Made by a program: the position numbers and the translations under genes. A stretch of DNA of 64,000 nucleotides, from the NCBI GenBank assembly GCA_020698575.1, contig CM036241.1, positions 33,787,416 through 33,851,415 on the forward strand, read 5' to 3'. A model generated the notes under the pieces. It did not search any database. It was not told where the DNA came from and saw nothing but the letters and a program-made list of their open reading frames with translations. Shown piece by piece: positions 12,606 to 22,979 of the stretch (within the stretch, counting starts at the first letter, position 1; every line of letters starts with the position of its first letter). The stretch comes from Bostrychus sinensis. Its lineage: Eukaryota > Chordata > Actinopteri > Gobiiformes > Eleotridae.

Positions 12606-12965
12606 ATGAGAAGTGTGTCTGCATGTGTCTGCTTGGCACTGCTGTTGTCCCACTGCGTGCAGAGCCAGAGCAGCCCGGACCAGGGCACACAGAGGGACCT
12701 GCTGGCGGTCAACGTCCTCAACCTGAGCGGCGTATTGAACTCACTGCTTCAGGCAGAACACCAGATTGGGCCACGGCAAATCCGAGCCCCCCGCCCAGCT
12801 TCCCAGGTGCCCAAAAGAGCCCAGCAAGGGTCCCGCTTTGCCCTTTCCCTTGACGTGCCCACTAGTATCCTGAGTGTGCTCATAGACCTGGCCAAGAACC
12901 AGGACATGAGAACCAAGGCAGCGGCCAATGCTCAGCTCATGGCTCGGATAGGGAGAAGAAAATGA
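12606..12965 (+). CDS. ucn2/ucn3l: Urocortin 2/3-type neuropeptide precursor
   Basis: A 119-residue secreted CRF-family hormone precursor; the mature peptide should act on CRF type 2 receptors (family knowledge). A hydrophobic signal peptide covers about residues 1-20. A spacer follows up to the dibasic site K70-R71. The peptide region contains SRFALSLDVPTSIL (76-89) and the family end AAANAQLMARI (105-115). It finishes with G-R-R-K, an amidation and cleavage signal, so the active peptide should be amidated at Ile115. The start was chosen because the acceptor ends at 12589 and a signal peptide follows this ATG; an in-frame ATG at 12552 is intronic. The peptide itself is more UCN3-like, whereas adjacency to uqcrc1 points to the UCN2 locus, so the exact paralogue name is open. 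Confidence 0.92.
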   Translation: MRSVSACVCLALLLSHCVQSQSSPDQGTQRDLLAVNVLNLSGVLNSLLQAEHQIGPRQIRAPRPASQVPKRAQQGSRFALSLDVPTSILSVLIDLAKNQDMRTKAAANAQLMARIGRRK

Positions 12966-13070
12966 ACAGTCGTCAGTTCAAGGAGATATCACACATTACA
13001 GCAGTGGGAGAGGGTTCAGGAAATGTATTTGCAGTTAAGATATTTTGTACATTCAGCAGTTTCATGGACT

Positions 13071-13076
13071 AATAAA
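13071..13076 (+). terminator. Polyadenylation signal of the urocortin gene
   Basis: AATAAA 106 bases after the stop. Its last base is the first base of the terminal inverted repeat of the transposon at 13076-14146. Confidence 0.6.
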
Positions 13077-14146
13077 GGTGCAAATGCATCTCAGTAAACT
13101 GGAATATTGTAATAAAGTCATATTAAATCAGTCTAGGCTATTCAAAAAAATCATTACACAGTAAAATATTTCAAGCATTTATTTATTTTAATTGGGACTA
13201 TATAATGTATAATGTGATTTATAATATGTTATGTAATATTCTAATTTATGAGATTCAGAATTTTGGATTTAACTAACTTTAAACTATATTCATCACAATT
13301 AAAATAAATAAATGCCTGGAGTATTTCACTTTAGGTGTACTGAAGCCAGGGTTTTCCATCAGTTCAGAAGATTACAGCAGCCCACCATAGTCTAATTTTA
13401 AAGGGGCTATATTATGGTTTTAATCAGATTTTTAAACCAATCTTGATTACCTCTAGAACAGCATTTCACATTTTGCAACTTAAAAAATTTTTTTTTTAAC
13501 TAAATGTGAACATTTTAATAAGTACTTTACTCAGGTGCCCTAAAGACCAACAGAGGGCAGGAGAATGCAGGCTGTGGTCTTTTGACCATTATTTAAAGAA
13601 TAAAAGGAACTTTACTTCCTTAAACTTATATGTATGATGCCATTTTACTAAATCACTAAATTATTTTAAACAAAAAACTGCTGTGAGGAATTCTGGAGTG
13701 GTCGGGGGTTCGTCGGAGAGGCGGCGGTTTGTGCAACCAAGCGTTCTTAGGCTTCAAAGCGGCCATGCTACAGCATACAGGATTACTCAGACAGGCGTGG
13801 TTGAAGCAAAACACAACTCCAGGTATGTTTTTGATGAGGTAACAACATTATAACATGGTAGAAAGCTCAAAAAAGTTGATTTTGCATAATATAGCCCCTT
13901 TAAGTCATTTTATGGTTCTAATCTTGAACAGTTAGATTAAAAAATCACAAGGTCTTGATCTGAAATTGTATTAATAATCTACCCCCATAGACTAAACCCT
14001 TTATAATTATAACTTGGCAAAAGCCAGATTACGATAATGTTAGCAAAGAGTTGCTGTGCAGGGTAAATAAAATTATGACTTTGAACTGAACTACTAAAAT
14101 ACATTGACTTTTACATGATATTCTAATTTGTTGAGATGCACCTCTA
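13076..14146. mobile_element. DNA transposon with AGGTGC-type ends, containing a nested repeat
   Basis: The left end AGGTGCAAATGCATCTCAG and right end TTGAGATGCACCT are inverted. Both continue into an AAYWRGAATAT-like block. This terminal sequence is common in fish as a non-autonomous Tc1/mariner-like element. Internal sequence is AT-rich with no transposase. A family A copy (13398-13905) is inserted inside, so this element is the older of the two. Confidence 0.7.
13398..13905 (-). repeat. Interspersed repeat family A, variant copy
   Basis: Begins AAGGGGCTATATTATG and ends CATAATATAGCCCCTT, giving short inverted ends. Reverse-complement blocks match 52664-52992 (CATGTTATAATGTTGTT; TGAAATGCTGTTCTAG). 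Looks like a subfamily of the elements at 31532 and 59082. Confidence 0.65.
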
Positions 14147-14149
14147 GTA

Positions 14150-14150
14150 T

Positions 14151-14177
<27 letters not shown>
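14150..14177. repeat. (TA)n microsatellite
   Basis: About 14 TA units directly after the transposon end, followed by an A-rich stretch to about 14210. Confidence 0.9.
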
Positions 14178-14179
<2 letters not shown>

Positions 14180-14181
<2 letters not shown>

Positions 14182-14998
14182 ATAAAAAAGAAAAGAAAAA
14201 GAAAAACGTTGAATGAAGCTGGTCTTTTGTCTTTGAAATGATTCACACGTGGGTTAACATCTCTGTTTTGTGCTCCATGTGTTATCTCGGCACGAAAGGT
14301 TGCTCAATTAAATCTGATATGATTATTCTGTTTTTTTCTTCTCAAGTCTAATTCATTGCGCACCACACTGATAGCCAGGCTGCATTATATAATGAAAGCA
14401 CCCAAATGAATAGGTCTTGGCCAAATGAACCTGCGTCACCCACAGTGGGACCCGATGGGTGATAACGGGACAAAGACACGAGCAGGATATTGACCTCTCT
14501 GAGACACCAACCACGCCCAAACTACATAGACCTTTGTTCCCTAATACTTGATCCGTTTGACAAGTTGCAGCTATTTTATGATGAATGAGATATCTGTTCA
14601 GCATTGTGGTGATATCACTGCGATGATTCATCTGTGATGCTGTGGTGGCCATGAAATATAAGCAACTGAGTCCAATAAAAATCTGATTTGCATTTGAGTT
14701 TTATCTCTTTGACGTTGACTTCTTGAATCTCCACAGGCCAGCTGCTGGTCATGGAGTAATGATACAGAGAAATATACCTATAATGCTTATTGTTTATCAC
14801 ACAGGAAGGATACATTAAAATGTTGTACTTCTGAGATAAATATGGTACAGGGTTAAACAACTTAACTCAGTGTACATCAGGTAATTTTGCCACAAAAGGC
14901 TTTTGCTGATGTCGGAGACCAATTTATTGCCATCAGTTTTAAAATATAAATTTGTCATATCAGAACACAAATATCAAAAAGATTTAATCCTAGTCTTC
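14180..14998. other. Intergenic DNA without recognised feature
   Basis: Apart from an A-rich start, the sequence looks unique. No coding or RNA feature is supported. Confidence 0.5.
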
Positions 14999-15290
14999 TC
15001 TAGCTCAGTAGGTACAGCTGTTCACCTTCTAAGCAGAAGGTTGGCAGTTGAGCCCCACTACCAGCACTGCATACTGCCATTTTGTCCTTGGGCGAGACAC
15101 TTCACCCACCTTTCCTGTATGAATATGTTGTGTGATTGTGTGATTGGTTGTCGTTGGAGAGGCCATAGGTGCAAAATGGCAGCCATGTCTCTGTTAGTCT
15201 GCCCCAGGGCAGCAGTAGCTGGAGAAGTAGCTCTCCAGGACTGAGTCTGACTGAGTCTGAGGAGTGAATGAATAATGGTCTCATATGAAG
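14999..15290 (+). repeat. tRNA-derived SINE, family B
   Basis: The head resembles tRNA promoter boxes (TAGCTCAGTAGGTACAG, then GGTTGGCAGTTGAGCCC). The body carries the diagnostic block CTTGGGCGAGACACTTCACC and the tail has GAGGAGTGAATGAATAATG. Related copies: 33600-33725 (+), 54408-54740 (-), 59414-59712 (-), 29085-29262 (-) and a fragment at 22908-22978. Confidence 0.85.
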
Positions 15291-15299
15291 TAGTTTGAG

Positions 15300-16289
15300 A
15301 AGCTTGGGAAGTGAAATATAAATCAAATCCACTATGATTATGTAAAGCCCATCATAATGATAATGAACATATAAAATCATAAATATTAAAATGCTGTAGG
15401 CCTTAGTCAACCAAAGAAATTGTTAGTCAACCAGTTATGCCCAGCACAGTGATTAATCAACCATAATCTACCAAAGGAAATGTCGGGGGCTTACCAGAGT
15501 CATTTACAAACAAGTGACTTCACATTTATTAAGTGAAAAAAACATTTACAACAGATTGCTGTCAAATTTATTGTTATCTAAGAAACATCTATGTTATCTT
15601 AAATAAAATGAAAAATACAAGATATAAAGTAATAAATTAGACATGTTTTTTCGACAACTAATTGACCAATAACATTTTAGTTGACTGAATATTCAACAAA
15701 GTGACCAGAAGCTATCAGCCCTAAAATGCTGGCTGTATTTGGCAGTAATGTTCTAATAGTCAAATAGTCTAAAGTATTTTGCATAAGAGTCTTTGATTGA
15801 AAAATATATATAGTTTATTCCAAACTTTACATAACTGTCAGCACCTAAAAACGGCATTTACATGTATTTTATGTTATATGACTTTTAATTAATTTTTTTT
15901 TTTTATCTTTTTTTTTTTAACCCCAAAACATACCATTCATCTTGGCTAGGGAGAGTTTATGTTTTATGGTTAGGGTATAAGACTACAGTGTTATAAATAT
16001 AACATATAACGTAATGAAATGAAAAATGATTTTGACACTACCAGTTTTTCTAATGTCATGCATGGATTAAAAATTACTATTGACTAGAGTTTCTGCACAT
16101 GCCCCAGTTCTCCACTAGATGGCCTCGTTCGATCACTTGGACAATGCTCGCATATTCTCCATTAGTAAAAACATCTTAGAAGTCTTGGCTTATAACTGTG
16201 ATTCCCCTCATAACTCAGTGTGAACATGCGTAATAAGTTGCGGCTGAACTATCAGTTTGCGTTTTATTAGACCTTCAAAATGGCGCAGC
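15300..16289. other. Intergenic DNA with a probable degraded DNA transposon
   Basis: Between about 15394 and 15724 there are repeated GTCAAC/GTTGAC motifs in both orientations and a terminal TCAGCCCTA, suggesting an old hAT-like element with unclear ends. The rest is AT-rich and unassigned. Confidence 0.35.
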
Positions 16290-16367
16290 CTGTGCGCTAA
16301 TCTGGAACCACAGGTGTTGTTAATGGGCACGTGGCGAGGTTGGAGTGGTTCAGAAAAGCGTCGAGAG
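16290..16367 (+). other. Candidate 5' untranslated exon of cidec
   Basis: GC-richer than its surroundings. It ends at a near-consensus donor (GAGAG|GTAAGTTT, intron from 16368) and lies on the cidec strand. It contains a six-codon upstream ORF (ATGGCGCAGCCTGTGCGC then stop). The acceptor would be ATATAG ending at 18847. Inferred from splice signals only. Confidence 0.4.
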
Positions 16368-17024
16368 GTAAGTTTGTCAACTCACTTTTATACTGTATAG
16401 ATTTTTTTTTTTACCGTCATGGGCTAGACAGGCCAAAGCATCAATCTCTTTTTAAAAGTGTTTTTTAGTTGGTTATTAAACAGTAGGCTAATTCCTACCC
16501 TATACTCCCTTCTGTAGCTAGCTCGTACAGACATATTTTCTTTAATAGTGTGTTTTGGACAGGTGAAAATTAATATATATTTTTTATTCAAACAATAGAA
16601 TACACAGTTAAATTAACATGACTAATCCAAGTGCAGTCACAATTCATTCTGCCTAAACCAACTCCGTTTAAGTCCAGTACTAAACCCAGCTACTGCCACG
16701 GCCATAATTAGAAGTCATCAAGATGGGATATGTAGTTTTTGGCCTGCAACATCTGATGCCAAAACTCACTTTGGTGCCCTGCAGAAAGACGTTGTGTCTA
16801 TGAAGGAACCTGGTGGTGGGTGGACGTGCACCTAAGGGGGATCTCACTTTAAAAATGTCAATATCAGTGTAGCCTTCTAAGGCCTCCTCTTCCATCAGTG
16901 ATCCAATTGGCAAAAGTAGGCAATAGGAAATGAGAAAACTGCATTTGGGTTCATAAAAGTCTTAATTTGGACTGAAACACTTAAGTTTTCATTCAAACAG
17001 TAAATGGTTGATGTAAACGTAAAG

Positions 17025-17125
17025 GCCCCCTATTGTGTTAAATTGACTTTTTTGAGCTTTTGACCATGTTCTATTGTTTCCATCTCAGAAGCATACCTGG
17101 AGTAGCTTTTAGTTTCATTCACAAA
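17025..17125 (+). repeat. Family A repeat, 5' part
   Basis: CCCCTATTGTGTTAAATTGA and the following TTTTTTGAGC and GTTTCCATCTC blocks match the left end of 31532-32045. The 3' part of the same family appears at 17738-17893, with simple repeats and other DNA between. Confidence 0.6.
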
Positions 17126-17159
17126 TGTTTGAGTCATCTCTTTTACTTTTTGGCCTGCT

Positions 17160-17201
17160 GAATGAATGAATGAATGAACTTTAAACTGAACTAATATGAA
17201 T

Positions 17202-17293
<92 letters not shown>
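17160..17293. repeat. Compound microsatellite: (GAAT)n, (AT)n, poly-T
   Basis: A short GAAT run near 17160-17177, then an uninterrupted AT tract at 17204-17276 (about 36 units), then poly-T. The long AT tract is likely unstable and poorly assembled. Confidence 0.9.
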
Positions 17294-17737
17294 CCATGAG
17301 TGGTCTTGAACATGCAGGTAACAGTCCATATGTCCATCTGATCACAAATTTGCCAATGTCTATTTTTGATTTTTGTTACTTTGGCCTGTAACCCTACTAA
17401 TCTTACAAATTATGAAAATTCTAAAAATATTCTGGTTTGTGTCATGAGGCATGGTTGTTTCTCAGTGGAAAAACACATGAAATGCTATAAATCAACTAGA
17501 AGAGTCCTTATCTTCAAAAAGAATGCAAAACAGTATGGAAATCTTGATTTCCTGAGGACTAATAAAAAAAGCTTTTATGGCTTTTTATGAGTTTACAAAT
17601 GTATATATTTTTACATAAGAAATCTAGAGTCTGTAATTTACACACAATGCTCCTGATGAATGAGTCACCATACTAATTTCTGCACTTAAATTGCGAAGTA
17701 GTAAGTTAATTTATCTATCTTTTGGTCATCTACACAA

Positions 17738-17893
17738 AGCATTTTCTTCAAAGTCAATGTTACAGCTCCACAAAAGAAGATATGTACCATACATATACAT
17801 TATTTTAAGTGATAAAAAGTAAAATACTAATGCAATAGTGTCCAAAACTATTTCAAAAATCCTGAGAAAAGCACAATATAGTACCTTTAACCA
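17738..17893 (+). repeat. Family A repeat, 3' part
   Basis: Contains TGTTACAGCTCC, AAAATACTAATGCA and TCCAAAACTATTTCAAAAAT and ends near GCACAATATAG, matching the 3' half of 31532-32045. Confidence 0.65.
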
Positions 17894-18850
17894 TAACTTT
17901 TGCCTGAAAATTGTGCTGTTCAGCTGTGTGTAAACTCTGTGTGAAATCCTCGCCACTGGCAATGACGTGAATTGTGTACTTCACCTTTTAATTGATTTAC
18001 AGTCATGAGATGTAACGGCTTGTGCATATCTCAGCATTATAACCAATATGTCCAGACAATTTTTAGCCGTATTTATCACTCGTTTGTATTACTAATAGGA
18101 CTCATAGGAGTGACTCGCCTTTTAAATAAAATAGTTTGAAGTGTTAAAATGTAGTTGTGTTCACTTCATCCTGAATGGCCTATATACTGGCCTGATATGA
18201 CGTGGAGGAGTTCAGAGCCTTCCTTGTCTCTTTAATCAGCTCTGTGATAACATAGGGAAAACCGCCATGATCTAATTGAGGATTTAAGATGTGTATGTTT
18301 TAGTCAGTGAGTCACATTTTACTTCACTGGGTTAAAGGGTAACACAAAACTAGTGTTGTTTATTTGCTCACAGTATTCATACTGTAAATCCACACTTTTC
18401 ACCATCCACTTTTTTTTTTGATTATCTCATAACCCTCCTCTAATACATTTCCAATCTTAGCCTAATAACTTTAAGGTCCTCCACAATCTCAAATGTACTT
18501 TATTTCTGTCAGATAATCTGTAATGTTAGTCTGGTGGAGAACAGTCAGCGGGAGTGTTGATAGTGAACTGCTCAATAAAAGATGACAACTTGCAACTAGC
18601 TCAACAGTCAGTAGCACAAAGTTCACCTGCTGTGGCGCAAGATGTAGCAACAACGGGGCATGTGTCAGACGGGTTTAGTACTGGCATCAGACGGGACAGG
18701 GCGACTGACATAAAGCAACATATAGGATTTGCTCAGCTGTAAGATTCTAGTGTATGTTTTAATTATCTTTTTGGACCAAAAATTGTTAGATCATCTTGTT
18801 GCTCTTAGTGCTTTGGTTTATTGTTTGTGTTCTTTTTTTATATATAGGCA

Positions 18851-21472
18851 ATGGATTATGCTTCGAAATACATCGGCCTTCTTGCACCATCGTCACTTTC
18901 CAAGTAAAACAAAATAATCATCAGGTTGACAGTCTATGGACCAGTACTGTCAGTAGTAAAATCTACTTTGTTTTCTCCAGATGTGTGACGGCTAGTGCCT
19001 CCATGACCCAGCAGCTGCTGTCAGCCCGACCTCCCCGGCCGAAACCTTTCAGGGTTACAAGCGCTGACCGCAGTGTGAAGAAGGGCCTCATAGCACATGG
19101 TTTAGAGGACCTGCTTCACAAGGTGAGGAAAAAGGCAAGGCTATGTTTAGGAGAGTTTCTAACACTTTGTTCTGATACTGACTGGACTTGTGTGTAGGTC
19201 AAAGATTCCTTAAATGTGTCATGTGAGAGTGTTTTGGTACTGGATGAAGATGGCACAGGAATAGACACAGAAGATTTCTTTCAGACATTGCCTGAAAATG
19301 CTGTTCTTATGGTTCTGGACAAGGGAGAAAAGTGGACACCACTTTTGGTGAGTGTGTTTTCAATACTATATACTGTACATTTTTATTATAGTGTATTAAT
19401 TGCTCATATTCTAATTTAGTTTATTTAGCTCTGCTTGTAGTTTAGTTTTTTAGTTAATTATCTTTGGCCAGACTGGTCTCTGACACACTTTGTCCTCTTG
19501 TGGGATACCACTGTGTGCTACTGCTAACTGTACTTATGCTGTTGCAACAATGGAATTTCCCCACTGAGGGACTGATAAAGGTTTTCTTATTCTTATTATT
19601 CTTATTCTTAACTACTTGTTACCACTAGATGGCACTGGTGCTAGAAGGTTAATAGGACCTGCCTAACATGGCTATTTTTACCCAGAGGTGGGTAGAGTAG
19701 CCGAAGATTGCATTCAAGTAAGAGTATTGTTTCTTCAAAATAATATAATGGTAGAAGTAATAAGTTCTCATAGTTTTTTTTTAGTAGTAGTATTTAATGA
19801 AAAAAACTACTCAAGTAGTAAGTAACTGTTTGGGTGTTATGTCTGATATATGTTTTAGTATTGATATAATCAGACAGACAAAACATATAAAATAATTGAA
19901 ATTTTTGTATTTCTAAACAATTACCGGTAAGATTAACAATATGTAAAAAGAAACCACAACTTTAAAAATTAACAAACCTTCTCACTTTTTCAAAATATAA
20001 AACTTTTGAAACCAGTACATTGCTAACAAAGACTGGGTAGAGTCCCCAAAGATTGAAAGTTATTTCAGAATATTTTTTCTCAAGTAGAAGTAAAAAGTAT
20101 CTTGTGATAAAACTGCTCTTAGAAGAACTTAGCAAAGTAAATCATACATAACCCATTAGTACCCATTTCTGGCTATTTGTGCTGTTGCATTGTAATGCCA
20201 GAGCTTCTTTTGTGTTATGACTTTAAAGGGGCTGTAGAATATTAAATTTAAAAAAGTATTTTCCTTACAAAAAATGTTGAATCATTGTGCTGCTAATAAT
20301 CCAAAGTCAGGTTGTAATGCTGCTGCCTGAGATTAGTTTGCTTCTTTTGTAAATTTTATAGCAAAATGAAAGGCCATAAATGAATATTAATCCGGCCTCA
20401 GGCCAGAGGCATTCTTTCACATGTTGTGCACCCAAAAACAGATAATTTACATAGAAATTGATACATGATAATAATTTACATCCTCTAACCTTGCCTCATT
20501 GTCCTTTGCCTCTCTCATCACCAGTGGCACAAGTTCAATCAGTCTGAAACCCAGATGTGCGCCTGAGGAGCAGGCTGCTTATTCGGCCCAGTTTTGTTGC
20601 AGCTGCAATCAAACAAATGAAATGTGCTTTTACCCTTTTGACCCTGTTGTTTCTCTTCTTGTTGCTTCACAGTGCAGCCCCAGAGACCAGCTCAGTAAGT
20701 ATGGGCAGAACAGGACAGATGTGGCAAAGCTTACGTTTGACCTTTACAAGAACAACCCCAAGGATTTCATTGGTTGTCTGAATGTGAAAGCAACTTTCTA
20801 TGGTGCCTATTCTGTGTCCTATGATCTGCGCTGTTACGCTGCCAAAAAGTTGCTAAAGTGAGTATACTGTATTCTATATGTTGTTTGTCCGCAGTGTATA
20901 GAATAATGTTTTCCTCAAGATTATTCTATATAGATTGTAGTTGTACCTAGTCTGTGTAAATCTAAAGAATATTCTCAAAAAAACTGATGGATGGGGTTGA
21001 AATAGCCAGTTCAGAGAAGACAAAGCTAGATTTTACTGAGATTAATTTTGGCACTTTATATAATCACTGCTTTTTTGTGTGTGTGTGTCATTGAGTGTGT
21101 GCTGAGGATTAAAGGTAGTTGCATATTTCAGATTTGGTCCTGCCTATTGTAAAATGACACTACTCTTGTTCAGTCCAAATGGTTTACACTTTTCAAAAGA
21201 TTTCTAATTAACAGTGAAACATCCCTTAGAATACTAGAGTGAGATTTGTTTGTGCATATTCACAGTTTTATCTCTGTCCATTGTGCTTCAGGGAGGCTCT
21301 ACGTTGGACGGTCTTCTCGATGCAGGCCACGGGACACATCCTGTTGGGCTCCTCTTGCTACATTGAGCAGCTGCTGGAGGCAGAGGAAGGAGGAAAAACC
21401 TGGCTGATGCTGCCGCAGGAGAGCATGATCAAAAATCTCCAGGGTATGCTGATGAGAAGGCCTTTCTACTGA
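18851..21472 (+). CDS. cidec: CIDE-domain lipid droplet protein (CIDEC/FSP27), complete
   Basis: CIDEC concentrates at lipid-droplet contact sites and promotes droplet fusion and fat storage (family knowledge). Five coding exons: 18851-18903, 18981-19122, 19198-19347, 20673-20857 and 21292-21472. They total 711 nt and give 236 residues, against 238 in human CIDEC; all junctions are GT/AG and in frame. The start MDYASKYIGLLAP resembles the human CIDEC start, which separates it from CIDEA and CIDEB. The CIDE-N domain spans about 38-115 (KPFRVTSADRSVKKG, VLVLDEDGTGI, MVLDKGEKW). The CIDE-C domain follows from about 130 (AKLTFDLYKNNPKDFIGCLN, VKATFYGAYSVSYDL, MQATGHILLGSSCYIEQLL). A long frame upstream of the fourth exon is intronic: the acceptor TGCTTCACAG at 20672 gives the correct phase. 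Confidence 0.95.
19470..19612 (+). repeat. LINE 3' tail with (TTCTTA)n in cidec intron 3
   Basis: TGGAATTTCCCCACTGAGGG followed by ACTGATAAAGG and an ATTCTT/ATTATT simple tail, the usual 3' end of fish CR1/Rex1-like LINEs, heavily 5' truncated. Confidence 0.6.
19683..20130. repeat. Fish DNA-transposon-like repeat (GGGTAGAGTA family) in cidec intron 3
   Basis: Two related blocks, GGTGGGTAGAGTAGCC near 19686 and ACTGGGTAGAGTCCCC near 20033, each followed by CTCAAGTA-rich sequence. This resembles a widespread fish repeat, probably a non-autonomous DNA element. Ends were not resolved. Confidence 0.5.
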
Positions 21473-21588
21473 AGGACTGCACTTTATAATGGACACTAAT
21501 GGACACCTGATCTCACACAAGACGCTGCTAAAACACAGACACATGTTCAAATAAGGACACTTTTCTAGTACTGTTACATAGTCTGTCG

Positions 21589-21594
21589 AATAAA
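21589..21594 (+). terminator. Polyadenylation signal of cidec
   Basis: AATAAA 117 bases after the stop. Another AATAAA near 21670 is an alternative. Confidence 0.6.
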
Positions 21595-21699
21595 TCTTTA
21601 AACGTCAATAGTAAGCAATTAATAATTCCAATGTACTGTGCTAATGGGCAAGTGTGCAACTTTTTTAGAAAAATAAAACTTGGGTTTTATAAGTTGACG

Positions 21700-22440
21700 A
21701 AGTCACAGCAGTCTTAAATGCACATTTTACTCCCGTTAGGCACACTGTATGTGTATGTGTGGTCCCTGGTCATAGAATAATTGGCAACAGGTCCAGCTGT
21801 CTCTCCCACGCTTCCCTAATTGTCCCCTGGCCTGCACTGATCTGTCAGCTGCAGCCTGCCTCTGCCACAGAAAACCAGAGAGGCATCGGCTCAATGGGGT
21901 CCAGTGAGCAGCTGCGGAGGGGAGAAGGGTGGAAACCAAACCATTATTGTGAGAGCGATTACTTAAACTGGCTGCAGAAGTATCACTTTTGCCCTCGGGT
22001 CTAAGGAGGTGACACCAAAAAGCTGACAGCAGAGTTTAAATTGGCTGTTTGATGCATCAAAGGAACATGTAAACCACATATTAGCAGCTATCATAAACTG
22101 ATTAGTCCACTTTTCTCTCATATCTCCTGTTTCTGTGGAAAAAAAACATCCAGTCCAGTCCAGCTTATAGACATTTATGCATTGCTCAAAGAATGTTTGA
22201 TTAGATAAATAACATTTACACCAAATATTTTGTTGCTGTTTACATGAAATATTGAGTAGCTTCTTTGTACAGGAACACTAGATGTATTATGATGTTGTTA
22301 TTGTTTTGTGATATTGTTTTCCTAAATAGAAATGTAGAACATAAACTGGCTTTTAGAAATAAAATAAATGGTCTTACACTGATGTGGAGATGTCTCATTG
22401 GGGCCGTAATTAAACTATGATGTAATTTGTTCTACTCTAC
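21700..22440. other. Intergenic DNA downstream of cidec
   Basis: Unique-looking sequence with no coding exon or repeat ends recognised. A short in-frame stretch at 21759-22004 has no family match by eye. Confidence 0.5.
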
Positions 22441-22454
22441 TCTGATGAACCTCC

Positions 22455-22649
22455 CTCAGTGCGTGGTGGAGGTGCTCTTCTGACAGACGGCACGCCGCTC
22501 TGCCGTGGAGCCAGTGCCCGTCCCACCGAGCAGAGCTGTATTGTTGCGTGTGCGCGTCCCCTTTCGGAACCGCTGCGCACAGAGAAGCAAGGTTTTGACA
22601 CATGCGCTGGTTGCCCCAAATGGATTTCTGCGCTTCTCATTAAATGAAG
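22455..22649 (+). promoter_or_regulatory. CpG-rich candidate first exon/promoter, probably of gpr22
   Basis: CpG-dense block (roughly 15 CpG in 200 bases) in otherwise AT-rich DNA. It ends at a consensus donor, AATGAAG|GTAAGC, at 22650. The next plus-strand gene is gpr22, whose coding exon begins after an acceptor at 42053. GPCR genes of this type commonly have remote untranslated first exons. The link is inference; a separate non-coding transcript is possible. Confidence 0.45.
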
Positions 22650-22907
22650 GTAAGCGCATTTTTTTTGCAAAGTATGAACGGTTTCCAATGCAAGAATATG
22701 ACATTTTGGAAGGCATTTACTTAAGCATACAGTAAAAGCATGAGCAGGTACATGCAGGTACAGACAATTTATCTAGCAGTTACGATCTACTTTTAGTAGG
22801 ACTTGACTTCTGCGTAATCTAACACCTGTTTGACATAGCCCATCTGTCTCGAACAATTAACTTTTTACGCACAACTATGAAAAAAAATATATAAAAATAT
22901 CCTTGGC

Positions 22908-22978
22908 TTTATATAGCGCCTTTCTAGATACCCAAAGCGCGTTACGTTGCATTATTCATTAACTCCTCAGTCACGCTC
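22908..22978 (-). repeat. SINE family B tail fragment
   Basis: TATATAGCGCCTTTCTAGA and CATTATTCATTAACTCCTCAG match the tail of the copy at 54408-54740. The rest is missing. Confidence 0.65.
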
Positions 22979-22979
22979 G

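Noticed and set aside
17030..17329. Open frame of alternating Ile-Tyr residues (also 46388-46573)
   Set aside because: Translation of (TA)n microsatellites, not genes.
20499..20672. Possible extra cidec coding sequence upstream of its fourth exon
   Set aside because: The acceptor at 20672 gives the correct phase and protein length; the upstream open frame would insert unrelated residues between the two CIDE domains.
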